This document shows, in pieces, positions 33,084 to 44,632 of a stretch of 64,000 nucleotides of DNA. The stretch comes from Asterochloris sp. CNOR1 (lineage: Eukaryota > Chlorophyta > Trebouxiophyceae > Trebouxiales > Trebouxiaceae), in the NCBI GenBank assembly GCA_963969365.1, contig OZ017754.1:1488001-1552000 (forward strand). The letters run 5' to 3'. The translations under genes and the position numbers were made by a program. A model generated the notes under the pieces. That model worked only from the letters and a program-made list of their open reading frames with translations. It was not told the origin of the DNA and ran no database searches. Each line of letters starts with the position of its first letter. Within the stretch, counting starts at the first letter, position 1.

Positions 33084-36000
33084 ATGGCAGGCACCCAGAG
33101 CCCGCAGGAGGTAGAGCTGCTGGCGCGCTTCCCCCGAGGATTCCAGCAGGACATGATTGCTGACATCGAGGCCCTGCCGGAGCCTGAGCGCACCTTTCGA
33201 ATGGACAACTTCATAAAGAACTACCAGCTGCAAGTCAAGGGCTGGAAGGTACATCTGCCTGCACAGCCTGCTCCAGCAAGCCTCTTGCACAGACAAGTGT
33301 GTTTAGGCTGGGGGGCTGATCCCCTGCTCAGCCTCCTTTTCCAAGCCTCTTGAGTTCGCAGTCAGGAACTGCAAGCTGCGGGTCAGTGGCGGAGAGCAGA
33401 GCCCCCAGCACAGCCAGGTCGATGAGTTCCACCAAGACACCTTTGCTTTGCTTCCTGGGTCAGCCATCGCTGCCAAACACAACTCTTGGACTTTGCACTG
33501 CTGCTGGGCCTGCATGCCTTCAGGAGTCTCTGCCATATACATCGCGAGCTGACCTGGGTTGTATTGCTGGCGGCTGACCTACCTGCCATGCTGCCTCACC
33601 CACAAGCACATGCTGATACTTAGAGTGTGGTAAGGCAGGCAGGGAGGGGTTGTCGATGTTGGTCTGCCTTTTATGCAGTCAGCCGTCAGCTGCTGCAAGC
33701 TGCCCGTACCATGCATTGCATCTACCAAGCTGGAGGGGCCAGATGGGGGCAGCTGATGCTGACCACCTTCACTGCTGTGGAGCATTCTTGCCTATGTGCC
33801 TCTGCAGATGTGGGGTTAATTTTGGTCTCCCTGCAGGAATAATTTGGATGGGCCAGCCTGAAGCAGCTGATGGCTGCCCAAACTTGTAGCTTCAGGGTGT
33901 CACTCCTGTCCGCCTACATGGGATGTCCCCGGGCCCAAAGGCGGGCACAGTGCACCAGGGCCAGCCTGGAGCCCCTGAGATCTTCAGGGCCGCAGAGAGA
34001 TCTTTGCACGTCTTGGCCTTGGAAAATGCTCTGCATCCCTGCAGAAGCCCTGCCAGTGCAGGGGCCTGGAGCAACTCCTGAACATGCGCACCAGTGCCCA
34101 CATGGCCAACTGTGCGCTGCTTTCCTGCAGAAATACCGCACTGGTGGGGGCAGCTTGGAGCAGCTCCTGGCCGACTGCATCAAGGGGATGTACTATGCGG
34201 GGAGCCTGGGCAGCAACTGGGCCTGGGACCTGCGACAGCATCTTCTGTCCTCGGGGCGCTTCTCAGAAATCAGGACCTCAGCCCTCGCTGAGATGAACAC
34301 AGGGCAGGAGCCCCTGGACATGCCCCTGTCTGTGGCTATGAGGTGGGCCGGGCAGCATCACCTGCTGTCCAGTTGTACATGAGGCTCCCAAAGCTTGCGG
34401 ACATATGGGCGCCCCTCAACAAGCTCCTCTCTCGAGTAATCAGGTGCGGCATGCTGCTTTGGCCACTGCTTTGGCCACTGCGGCCAAAGCAGCATGCCGC
34501 AGTGTCAATATGAGATAGTCTGCTCTTGGAAGAGGGCTGCTGGCCTCAGCTGCAGCACTAAAGCGACCTCACAAGGCCTACACCTCAACATTCTTGGCTG
34601 CCCTTGCAGCATTACAGGATCACGCAATGCGCATCATATTCACCTCCTACAAAACCTGCGCCAACCAGCTGGCTGCTTCTGCCACCTGGCCCACACAGAA
34701 CTTGTTCCTGCTCAGAAGAGTGCTTTGGGATGCTGAGTCCACCACCCACCTCCATAGAGAAGGTGCTTTGTCACTCAATGGCCCCCCCCTGCACCACTGC
34801 TCTGCAGCTGCCACCTCACCTACCTGCAGGATTGCCCTAGGCTGCTGGTTCCGCCATCTCCAGCACCAGAGCAGTGCAGAGGACGTGCGCCTCCTCGAGC
34901 GTCTTGTGAGGCAGCTGGAGAAGCCAGCAGGCGTGGACTTCTTGGTCACAGCCTTTCAGCAGCACAACTTGCCCTTTGAGGAGTTCAAATTTGTCGTGAT
35001 GCGCATGCGCCTGGAGATCAAGCGGCAGGTGGGCTGTCTGGCTCTGTCGTGTATGTTTGCATGCATGCTGTGGGCAATTCAGCAGCAGGTGGGCTGGTAA
35101 GCTCAGCCTTGCCTGCATGCACGCAATGCACCTGCGCCTGAAGCTGGCATGGTCCTGTCATGACGTGCATAGGTGCGCTGCCCAGCCCAGCAGCGTCTGT
35201 GCGCATGCATTGTCCTCATGACTGAAGCTGTCATGTGTTGTGAGCATGCCTTTGGCAATGAAGCAGCAGATGGGCTGTGCCTCGGCTGCTTGTTCATGGC
35301 TTGGGCTCAAGCTGGCAAAGTAGGTGGCAGATGCAGCTGCTCCTGCACCTGGCATGGGTTGAGAGGCCATGCCCTTGCAGCACCGGCAGGAACCCTGCTG
35401 TAGGCCTGTCAGGCCTGTCCTACAGGCCTAGGCAGACCTCTGGCTGCTCTGCTGAGTTGCCTGCAATGTGGTGCGCCATTTTCTGCAGCAGATTCTAGCA
35501 GGTCACATGAGTTGCACTCTATAGGGGCTCCAACCTGTCCACTGCAGCTGCATGGACTGCTGGCTAGATGGTGCATGCAGATGTGGCAGTGGATGAGTCA
35601 TGCTTTGAGACACATCATGTTGGTGTGATGCCTGCACTGTGAGCGGCCTGGCGCAGCCCAGGCAAGACGCTGAGGCACTCAACAGGTGCACAGCATGTCC
35701 TGTTTCCTGCTTCATGCTTGCTTTTGGTGTTGGTATGCTGTTGTGCAGGTGGCAGGGGGGCGATCTGCTGACTGAGATATCATGGCATGCCTGCAGGTGG
35801 CACGTCACAGTGCAAACAAGGTCGAGGCCCTTAAGGAGGTGCACGGCGTGTCACGGCAGCTGGTAGCTGCCTTCACAGAGGACGCGCTGCCCCATCTGCT
35901 GGCAGCTGAGTGTGCCAAGGAGGCTGGCATGGAGTATTGCATCTATGGCAGGTGGGCCGCGGGGGTCAGCAGCCAGCCCTGAGCTCTGGCTGCTGAGTGC

Positions 36001-39000
36001 TGTGGCAATGGCAGGAGAGCAGCCAGCATTGCATCCTGGGGAACATTGCGGCCAGTAGCAGCCAGGCCGTGCTTCATGTAGGTGGTCTTGGCGATTAAGC
36101 TCTAGGCAATGGCTGGCAGCACCCTCTGCAAGCTTTATCTGGACTGTCACCTCTTGCTGCGGTGGTGCCTGCTTGCAAGCAAGCCAGGCTCCTTTGGCCT
36201 TGCAGGCACCTTCAGGACTCAATCAATGCAGCCGCACAGGTCAGCGACGAGGTGGTGGGCTGGCAAGCAGCCATGCTGCTGCAGACCTGCTGGTTCAACG
36301 GGGAGGCGGGCAAGAGCCTCAACATTGCTCACGTTCGGTCGCTGATGCACAAGCTCAGGTGGGCTTTGAGGTTTGCGCAGTCTGTCACTGAAAGCCCAAT
36401 ATGGGGTCAGTCTAAATGAGGCTCAGTCTGAATGAGGCCCCTGTGCCTTTGCTGTTGTGTAAAGCTCAAGCCTGAGTACTACCCATATGCAACTACTGCT
36501 GTGTATGGTCAAGTCCTCAAGCTGAGATCGAGTACTTGATGCAACAGCAGGCGCTTCTTCATCTTGTGTTCTGAAGCCACAGATTGGAACTGCTAAGCAG
36601 GTGTGCTCTATGTTGGGTCCAGTCTGGGCTGGGACCCCAGGCTGCACATTCCTCAGCAGGCTTCCAAGCAAGCGGTGCTTCCGAGCAGGCTGTGTGCACC
36701 GCTGGTGCAGGCCGGGAGTAGGTCAGCTGCAGGGGATGCGGCCCTATGTCACCTGCAACCTGCTCCACCAGATCAGGGTCTGAACAAGTGCAGGATGGAT
36801 TGCTTCAGGTCTGCCAGTGCAAACAGTGGCACAATGTGACTCTGTGCCTTGGCCCTGCAGGAGCCAGAACCAGACGCTGAAGAAGTGGGGTGCGGACCGG
36901 CTGCTGCGAGGCAGCCAGCGTGAGCAGTGGCACAAGATGAAAGAGAGCTATGACAAGCTGATGGAGGGAACCCCATCTGCGCGGGTGATCAGGGAGCACC
37001 TGGCCATGGCCGCGCCCGAAAGCATGCGCCCGCAGGCTGCCTGCGACAAGTGCGGCTGCGCCATGATTCGAGTGAGCCATTTGCTAGCTGGTTGTAATCA
37101 CAGATCTGCCTGAGCTTCTGTGCCCTCGGCTGCCTGCGTCAAGTGCGGCTGCGCCATGACGTGGGTAAGTGGCTTCAGCATGTCCCTGGGTGCTTGCTGT
37201 CATCACAGATCTGCTGAGGCACCTTGATGCCTTCTGTGCTTGGCCAGGTGCTATTGACATTGCCTGATGCTGCAACCTCCCTGCGTCAAGTGCAGCCATG
37301 CCTGTGATTGTGGAGGGGGACAGGGGGACCTGCTGCAGGGGCTGGCTGGTGCTGCTGCATCCGGCTGACAGGCCTGTCTTCAGGGTGACCATGCAGCTGG
37401 GCAAGGATCAGGGTGGGGGCTTCAATGGTTGCTCAGCTCTGTCTGCTGTAAGTTCGCCGTTAACATCACAGCTGTACCTGCTCTGTACCAATTCATGAGG
37501 TGGCAAGGCGCACCTTCTACTGCTGCACCAGTTCTGTGACAGCATCGCGCAGTGCTGGACATGTAGGTTGGCTGTCTCAGCTGGAGTATCTCTGCTGCAG
37601 ATGAAGCGTTGCAGCGGGTGCCAGCGGGTGCACTACTGCTCACGGGAGTGTCAGCGAGACGACTGGGACGAGCACAGGCTGGAGTGCACGGCCATGCAAG
37701 AGCAGCTGCAGGAGCAGCAGCTGAAGGCTGCACTGAACCGGCTTATCAAGGGGGGGCCGCTCCCCTCTCTGGGTGAGCCTGCTCATGCTGCTGAAGTGTC
37801 TTTGCCCCTCATGTCGGGAGAGGTGCCCCATGAGGATGCATGCTTACATCTTGTTGAGTGGCCTCAAGCATGCATTTGAACAGATAAGGGTCTGGCAGTC
37901 TGGACTGATGCAGCCAACATCCGCTGGCCCCTGCTTCCTCCACGGGGGGACCAACCGAGCTCTGGACATGGTGCGTGTCACGGCCAATGTCAATGGTAAT
38001 GTCGTGCCTGCACTCGTCTGGGCCTGGGTTGCCTGTGCACCTCCCAGATGGGCGAAGGGTGGTGTTCAGTATAGCAGGTGGACTTTGCAGCGAGCTGCAT
38101 ATGTTCTCAATGTCATGCTGCCCTGTCCTGCCTGCAGATGACCCAGATGCTTTGGCGGCTGACCTGGATGCTGCGTCTGTGCCGGCGCACAGGGCGCCCA
38201 TTGCAGAACCTCCACCAGCAGGTGAGCAGCTCCCAGAGATGCTTGTGGGTGCTTTTCTGCACCTGAACATGCACTGCAGGTCTCAGAAGGCTTCTGGTGG
38301 CTGCCAGCTGCCTGAGATTGCCACGACAATCCCCCTTCCTCCTGGTCGGAATCAGTGAAAGATGATGTGCGCCTTGCTGTTTGTGTATGTGCAGCCACGT
38401 GGATCTCTGCCTCTGCCGGCCGGCTGTTCCCAGCCCGCTGCTGGATGTTGACATCATCATGCTGTCATGGGCCCCCTTGTGCAGGCATGTCCGACCGTGT
38501 GGTGCACCTGGAAACTGAGGTGCCCGTCTCAGCTCATAACAGGACTTTAGCTTGGCTCTCTCTCCACCATGTGTCACCCTGTGCAGGCAGACCCTGAGGT
38601 GTAGGGGGTGCTGAGTGGCAAAGTGCTGGTCGCTGCCCAAGGCGCTGCAGCAACTGTGTGCCTCCCCTGTGCAGGCATGTTGGACCCTGAGGTACAGTTG
38701 GTGCTCGACACAATGATGAGGGTGGCCTTCCCTGGGCACACTGAGTTTGCCACCTCCAAGCTGGCACGGGAGTTGGCCAAGCAGATCATGGAACAGGTCA
38801 AGAGCCCCAGGTGGGTGCAGCAAACCACGTGGGCGCCCTGCATGATGCCCATACTGGCTGTTGGCAGCCAGGGCTGAGGCCACTGGCACAGTTCACTTTG
38901 CAGGGGCTGACAAAGCAGCTGCTCTCTGTCATTGACAGCAGCAAGTCGCCAGCCAGGCACACCTTTCGTTTGGCAACAGCTGCATGCTGACTGAGGCGGT

Positions 39001-40490
39001 GCTCCACATGCTGCATGCAAAGGCTGCAATGGCAAAGAGAGCAGGCTCCTCTGTCCGCATGCATGGTCTGACCTCTGAGAGCCGGCATGCAGGTGGGCTG
39101 GGGGAGTTGATGGAGGCCCAGAGACTGAGGGGCTCAACGTCCTTGCAGATGTGAGTTGCCCCCTCTGTCCTGTGTCCAGCATGCTTGAGACTTTCTGAAT
39201 GCATTTCCACAGGAGCCAATGAAGTGACCAGCAGTGCTGCTCTGCACTCATGCTGCCTGCCTGCTGGTTCCTACTGCATCGCACCCTCAGCGGTCCTCCC
39301 TGCATGCAGTGCCTGTCTTCTGCACCCAGCCTTAAAACCTCCTCGTCAAGCCTGTGCATATTATGCATGTGCTCTACGTCTCCTGTCCCATCCTGCCTGT
39401 GTCTGCCTGTGGACTCACCCCCTTTTCTGGCTGCCTGCAGGCTGCCATTCTGGCTGGCAGCCGCCAGACTCAGAGCAGCGATGTGACTATGGTGGATGCC
39501 GGACCCTGGCCGACTGGAGGGGGCAACAGGCAGCAGGTCAGCACTCACCTCTGGCTGGACACGCCCCAGCTCTGGGTCAAGGCTGCTGCCAGCTGCTTGG
39601 GTTGCCGTTGGCAATCAACTTGTTGCCCGCCTGCGCTGCAGCAGCTGCCATCAGCACTGCTGGCAGCTAGAGCTTGTCTGACACTGTCTGTGGTTTACAG
39701 CTTCCTTTGCTGATGCAGCTGCCTTGGTGGCCTGTCCTCTTGACCCACCCATTGCTGACCCAGTGCGTGGCAGCCAGGGGCAGTCCATGTGCCAGGCTGC
39801 AAAAGTCATGCGCGCCAGCTGATCATCCTATCTGCGTGTGCAGGGCGGCGAAGCCAGCCCGGGCAACGCCACAGTCCAGCACCCAGGTGTGCATGTGCCA
39901 GCAGCCCAGGTGGCTGCACGGGGCCGTGACAACCGCAATGGCCCTGGTGCAAACTACAGGGGAGATGCAGGGCGTCCAGAGTCAGTCATCCTGGAGATCC
40001 CGCACTGGGCACGGCAGATAGTTGCGCAGGAACAGATGCGGTTGCTGCAGCAGGTGCTGCAGCCCATCGGGGCAGCTGCAAACCAGCGACAGGTGGGCGC
40101 CCAGTCTACTCGTAACTACTGCTTTGCGCGCCAATCTTGGGTGGGTCTGCAGCAGGTGCTGCTACCCGTCGCGGTGGGTGTCAAGCGGCGATGTCTGCGC
40201 AGGGAGCATCACTCAGAGCGCAGCTTTGGCTTTCACCGTGCCTGACGTGAGAGCTTAGGGGGCAGCGTGCTCAGTGCTACTTCACTACCGCCTCATCAGA
40301 CCATCACAGTGCAAAAGGGTCCCATGCGTCGTCAAATTCCATTGCCTGTGACTTGGCAACATCTGACTGACTGGCTGTGCCCCTGCTCCAGGCACGGGAG
40401 ATCACGCAGCAGCTGCACACGATGCGCCGTCGGCGCCGTGAATTGTACTTTGTCAGCCAGCTGCTGGGCACTGTAGCAGCAGCTTGCTGA
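33084..40490 (+). CDS. MYND-type zinc-finger protein
   Basis: Exons joined in phase: 33084-33248, 34131-34342, 34384-34443, 34830-35028, 35797-35951, 36206-36358, 36861-37071, 37601-37772, 38138-38221, 38675-38810, then (after an unresolved stretch) about 39844-40092 and 40392-40490 (TGA). The N-terminal half is helical: LARFPRGFQQDMIADIEALP, LEQLLADCIKGMYYAG, EDVRLLERLVRQLEKPAG. The MYND finger is split over two exons: CDKCGCAMIR, then MKRCSGCQRVHYCSRECQRD, then DWDEHRLEC, with every Cys and His ligand of the motif present. Beyond it lie an acidic linker, a helical block DPEVQLVLDTMMRVAFPG, and a basic C-terminus MRRRRRELYF. MYND fingers bind proline-rich peptides in regulatory proteins. No SET or other catalytic domain is visible, so the partner and role are unknown. 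Confidence 0.75.
33640..33716 (-). repeat. Inverted, decayed copy of a MYND-gene exon edge
   Basis: On the minus strand this stretch reads GSLQQLTADCIKG, matching GSLEQLLADCIKG encoded on the plus strand at about 34153-34191 in the next exon. At the DNA level GGCAGCTTGxAGCAGCT and GACTGCATxAAxGG are shared. Unlike the other exon-edge copies in this window it is in opposite orientation. It lies in the intron before the matching exon. Confidence 0.7.
34445..34501. repeat. Perfect 20-bp inverted repeat at a 5' splice site
   Basis: Arm 34445-34464 (TGCGGCATGCTGCTTTGGCC) is the exact reverse complement of 34482-34501, with a 17-base loop that itself repeats CTTTGGCCACTG. The left arm begins at the T of the intron's GT donor (34444-34445) in the MYND gene, so the donor would sit at the base of a stable RNA hairpin. 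Confidence 0.9.
37033..37312 (+). repeat. Three tandem copies of the first MYND half-finger with its donor
   Basis: The real exon end (37033-37071, CDKCGCAMIR then GTGAGC) is followed by copies at about 37131-37170 (GCGTCAAGTGCGGCTGCGCC then GTGGGTAAGT) and about 37276-37312 (TGCGTCAAGTGCAGCCATGC). The second copy keeps the CxKCGCAM coding pattern and a good donor; the third is more decayed. Confidence 0.8.
38482..38720 (+). repeat. Acceptor-side decoy copies before the DPEV exon of the MYND gene
   Basis: The real acceptor (GTGCAG ending 38674, then GCATGTTGGACCCTGAGGTA) is preceded by copies at 38482-38525 (GTGCAGGCATGTCCGACCG) and 38581-38620 (GTGCAGGCAGACCCTGAGGT). All three keep the TGCAG acceptor and the start of the exon. 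Confidence 0.75.
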
Positions 40491-40873
40491 GGATTGGGCC
40501 TGCAGCACCTGGTTCCTTCAGTGCGATTTGCGTCACATGACACCGGTCTTCTGTTGGCGGTCCTGCCTAAAAGCTACCAGACATGTGTGAATCATGGCCC
40601 ACCCTCCAAGCCCCACAAGTTCTGGCGTGAGTTGTCTTTCAGGCTGCATTTCTGTTGCACAAGCCCGTCAAAGACCCGCGTCACTTGTTCATCGTTAACA
40701 TGGTTGCAGCTTGTATGGAATAATTCTGAGAGCACAGTCAAGGACGTTGATATGTGCTCGGCAGTAAGACTTGAAGAAGTTCTGTAAGTCAACAACAGTG
40801 ACCACCGCTGAGTAGGTTACAGCGGTGGAGTGGATATACCACCCGATGGGCATGCGTGCACTATAGCCGAGAG

Positions 40874-43800
40874 ATGCTGCGAGGCCTCCGGAGCCTCCTG
40901 AAGGTCCCCGACAGAAAGAGGGAACACTATTTTGCCCCCACAGGCCCGTGCAAGCATTGCAACAGCTGTGTGCATCTGCTGCACAAGCGTTGAAGGCAAC
41001 ATGCACAGCCTACTGGCAGCAGAAGCCCTGCACAGATGCCTGTCATGCTCGATCTGCCAGTGCTCCTGCAGGCTGAAGAGGCAGCCTTTATGCATGGGTC
41101 GAAGATGAGCTTGACACGCTGGGCATGCATACTGCAGGTCTGTATCCCAATAATGATGTGGATCTGCGCAAGCTCAAGAAGCTCATTCAGGCGCAGAAGC
41201 TGGCTCCCTGCTTCCCTGGCGCAGACAGCGACACACATGATGTGAGGAGTTGGCTTGCCTGCCCACAGCGCAGGAGTTTCCAGAGATTGAGGAAGTTGCT
41301 CGCCTGCGTGCAGCTGGAGGAGTGCCCCATCTGCTTCCTGTTCTACCCAGCACTCAACAGGGCACAGTGCTGCTCCAAAAGCATCTGCACAGAGTGCTTC
41401 CTGCAAGTAAGTCATTGCCATTGCTAGGACATCCTGCAGTGAGGCCCTCTTGGTCATGTGCTGTGGCCCTCACAGGCCCTGCAATCTTGTGCTGAGCTCC
41501 GCATTCACAGAGCATATTCTGCATGGCTTTGCAATACGCTTTGGCACACTTAGTGTCCCAGGAGCCTTGTGCTGTGCATTGGGATACTGTGCAGCCCAGG
41601 AGCCCTGCATGTCTCCATACCAATCAGGCAACCTTAGCCTGTCTCGCAGGTGAAGTCGCCTGGCGGCCGCACCGCACTGTGCCCCTACTGCAAACGTGAG
41701 TTTGCTGTGACCTTTCGGGGACCCAAGAGCACAGAGGAGAGGCAGCAGGAGAAGCATGATGAGCAGACTGTCATTGAGGCTACCATCAGGGCTCAGCGCG
41801 AGGTGGGTACTGGCTGTTGTGCTTTCAGGGCCTTGGTGCCTGTCTGGACTTGCACACCAGCACCTGTCTGATGTCAGAACTCTCCTTGAGCATAGCATCT
41901 GGCCCCAGCCTGAGGTGGGTGTACTGAACCTGTGATGCACTTTGTGGGCTGGATGCCTGTCAGCAGAATGGTGGTTAGGCCCAGCGCGAGGTGCACAGCC
42001 CTGTTGATTACTCTGGGCTTGAGATTTCCTGTAGCAGCAGCAGTCGTGACCCCAGAACGTGACCTGACTTTGAGGGCCTGGCACAATGCATCTCAGCCCT
42101 AAGATGTGCTTTCTCGGCTGGATTGCCTGCAGCAGGGCGGTGCTCAGGCTGACAAAGGGTCTGACAGACAGTACCCTTTGATTTGCCCTGCAGATCTTAG
42201 TGCCTGTTTCAGTACCTGCCAGCAGGACTGTGTCAGACACCTTGACTTCCTGGCGCATGTGGCTAGCTGGGCTTGATGGTGATGCTCATTCTCAGCTGAC
42301 ACTCAGGCCTGTCTGTGCAGGATTCCAAGCGCAGCAATGAGCTTAGAAAGCAGCGCATGGCCAATGCTTTAGCTGGGGTTGGCCAGGCAGCCCAGGAGGA
42401 GTCACAGGTATCTGCAGATCAGCTTCTCAAGCGCCAAGGAGCCACTTTGCTTGCTTGTTTCAGTGATGTTGTCTGTAGAAGCGTGTTGCCTGCATTGAGC
42501 TTTCCTGCCTTCCTCCCACACATGCTTACTTGCAAGGCTCTGTTGCCCTGATGTACTGCCACCAGTGCAAGCTCTGAACGGGAATGGTGAGCAAGCTGCG
42601 CAACAGCTCAGTGCAGGTGTCTGAAACTGCAAATCGCTGGCGCTGACTGCCCTATGCAAGTGCTGCAGAACTTCCGTGCCCCTGAGCCTGTCAGCACGGC
42701 CCCCTCTGCTGGGAGACAGTCGGCACTCAACAGCACAGCAGAGCGCCAGGCAAGTCCAAGTTGTTTCAAAGACTAATTGTCGAGAAAGGTGGTGTTGGTG
42801 CACACTGCGAAGCCAAGGCATCCTGCTGGCAAGGGTGGATTGCTTGGCTCCCACCTGCCCTCATGCATGCAGGTTCGGCTGATGGATGCCTCTCTGCAGC
42901 AATATGTCCCCACAGACATTCTGGACACCACAGAGGGCTTTGGGTATGACCTGGATCTCAATGATCTTATGGTGAGCATGTCAGCTTTGCTTTTAGCTTT
43001 TGAATAGTGCTTTCTTGTTAGACCACCTGTCACATAAACAGCAGGGTGCTGAAACAGCCTGCTGGAGCCCTGGGCTGCGCTGAAAATCAGTTCTTCAAAG
43101 GCCTGTGGCCACAAGTTATTACTTGCGTCATGTGTGACTGCTATGGGTGGCTGTAAGCTTTTGTTTGTCATGTAATGGTGGCCCTCATTTGAGCTTCCCC
43201 TGAGGCCGATGCTTGTAGGCATGCTCTTACGCTGAGCACCTGGAGTGTCTCTGTGCTGCAGCTGATGCAAGCCGTTCATGCCTCCATGCAAGAGAGCGAG
43301 GGGCAGCATGCAGGCCAGCAAAACGCTACGCCTGCCGCACAGCCCCCAGCTGGCAGCCGGAGAGCCTCAGCGCTGAATGCTGAGGCCCTCGAGCTAGCAT
43401 GGCAGGGGAGCGATCCTGGGCTGCCACGTGAGCCAAGCGCCTGCTTAGTTCCTCTGATCCATCCTCTGGACTACTGCTGCACCCCTGCCAAGGCTTCCTT
43501 GTGGTGTGCCCATTATGACCACTCACCGAGCCCTGCCCTGGTCGCTGCTGGCCAGCTACTGTGTTACGCAAGGCTGCAACCCTGCTGCTTCATGCAGGGC
43601 TCTGCCCGGCCACTTTTGATGCAGTGTGGCACTGTTTGCAGGTGCACACTCAAGCAGTCGCACTGCCCTGATTGCTGTTGGCCTTTGCGCATCAACTTGG
43701 CCCACAATGGACTGCTCTGGCTCCTGCTCATGCAGTGTGGCACTGTGTACAGGTGCACACTCATCTAGCAGATGGTCCTCAACCCCCTCCGATAGTCTGC

Positions 43801-44517
43801 AGCATTTTCGGCTTGCGGCCACCAGCAGCCCACCACCCCACGCCCTTTTCGCTGGTGGCCCTTCAGCAGCAGCATCAGCAGCACTGCCTCCGGTGGCCGC
43901 AGTACCCCAGCTGTGGGCAGGGATGGCAGCCTCCTGGCAGGCACTGCAGGTGGGACATGCCTCATCATGCCATGTGCTGCCATGACGAGACAGTGCCTCT
44001 CCGTGAGCAGGGGCGGCAGCACGCTCGGCAGGCCTGGTGTGGTGCTGCTGCTTGTTGTGTTGCGTCAATGAGCTAGCAGGAGGCTTCCTGCATGCTGTGA
44101 TGCTGTATTGCACTGCAGTCCCTGATTGCAGTCTGGGCCAGGGTGCAAACACATGAGCGCTGCAGGCAGCCACTTTACAGTAGCGTGTTGAGCGATCATG
44201 CTGCACAATCTGCCTCACTACTGCATGGCAGGAAGTACAGCAGCAGTGCTCTGAGCTGCAAGAGGCGCTGTTCATGCTTCTTTGGAGGACTGTAGGCCTC
44301 CCTCATTCCCTGCAGAGCACCTGGGTCCTTGAGGCACGCTGTATCATGACTGCCGTACTGCTTGCAGAGGCAGCACATCAGCACCTGCAGTCAACCCCAG
44401 CAAAGGCTGTTGCGCCCTGCAGGCGGTGGCAGCAGCTCGGCAGATACCCCCTACGCCAGCGCGAGCAGCCTTGCCAGCTTCATGCCAGGGGAGCCCGGGT
44501 CAGAGCCCCACAGCTGA
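40874..44517 (+). CDS. DA2/SIP5-like RING-type E3 ubiquitin ligase
   Basis: Exons: 40874 to about 40943 (start uncertain), 41138-41241, 41314-41406, 41650-41802, 42321-42407, 42669-42749, 42873-42971, 43262-43427, 43803-43949 and 44423-44517 (TGA). Phases agree throughout. Order of blocks: [20 protein letters not shown] and [15 protein letters not shown]; the RING-like finger [31 protein letters not shown] and [17 protein letters not shown]; a charged helix; then [20 protein letters not shown]. This is the exact architecture of plant DA2 (GLYxxKDVDxxKLRKLI ... [16 protein letters not shown] ... LEELMxMEAIxxSxQE) and fungal SIP5. DA2 ubiquitinates the DA1 peptidase to limit growth; that role here is inferred. 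The Ser-rich end [18 protein letters not shown] is predicted from phase agreement. Two donors may be GC. Confidence 0.82.
41775..41996 (+). repeat. Donor-side decoy copies after the CPYC exon of the DA2-like gene
   Basis: The real exon end GGGCTCAGCGCGAG with donor GTGGGTACTG at 41803 is followed by copies at about 41903-41925 (GCCCCAGCCTGAGGTGGGTG) and about 41978-41996 (GGCCCAGCGCGAGGTGCAC). Spacing is about 90-110 bp. Confidence 0.7.
43618..43768 (+). repeat. Two-copy tandem repeat in a DA2-like intron
   Basis: GATGCAGTGTGGCACTGTTT at 43618 and CATGCAGTGTGGCACTGTGT at 43730 each continue into (G/A)CAGGTGCACACTCA. The period is about 112 bp and each copy carries a CAGGT junction-like sequence. 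Confidence 0.85.
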
Positions 44518-44632
44518 CAGCTCAAGGCCTGGGACAGGCACCCCGTGGGACGCACCGGCAGAAGGGGACAGCAGCCTGGCGCCTGGCGCAAGCCCCGATG
44601 TGACCTCAGTGCTGGGGGACATCCAGGCCCTC

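Noticed and set aside
38574-39614. 346-codon minus-strand ORF
   Set aside because: It overlaps the in-phase MYND-gene exon 38675-38810 on the other strand and shows no recognisable family.
41470-42258. 262-codon minus-strand ORF
   Set aside because: It is antisense to the RING-containing exon of the DA2-like gene and is explained as a shadow.
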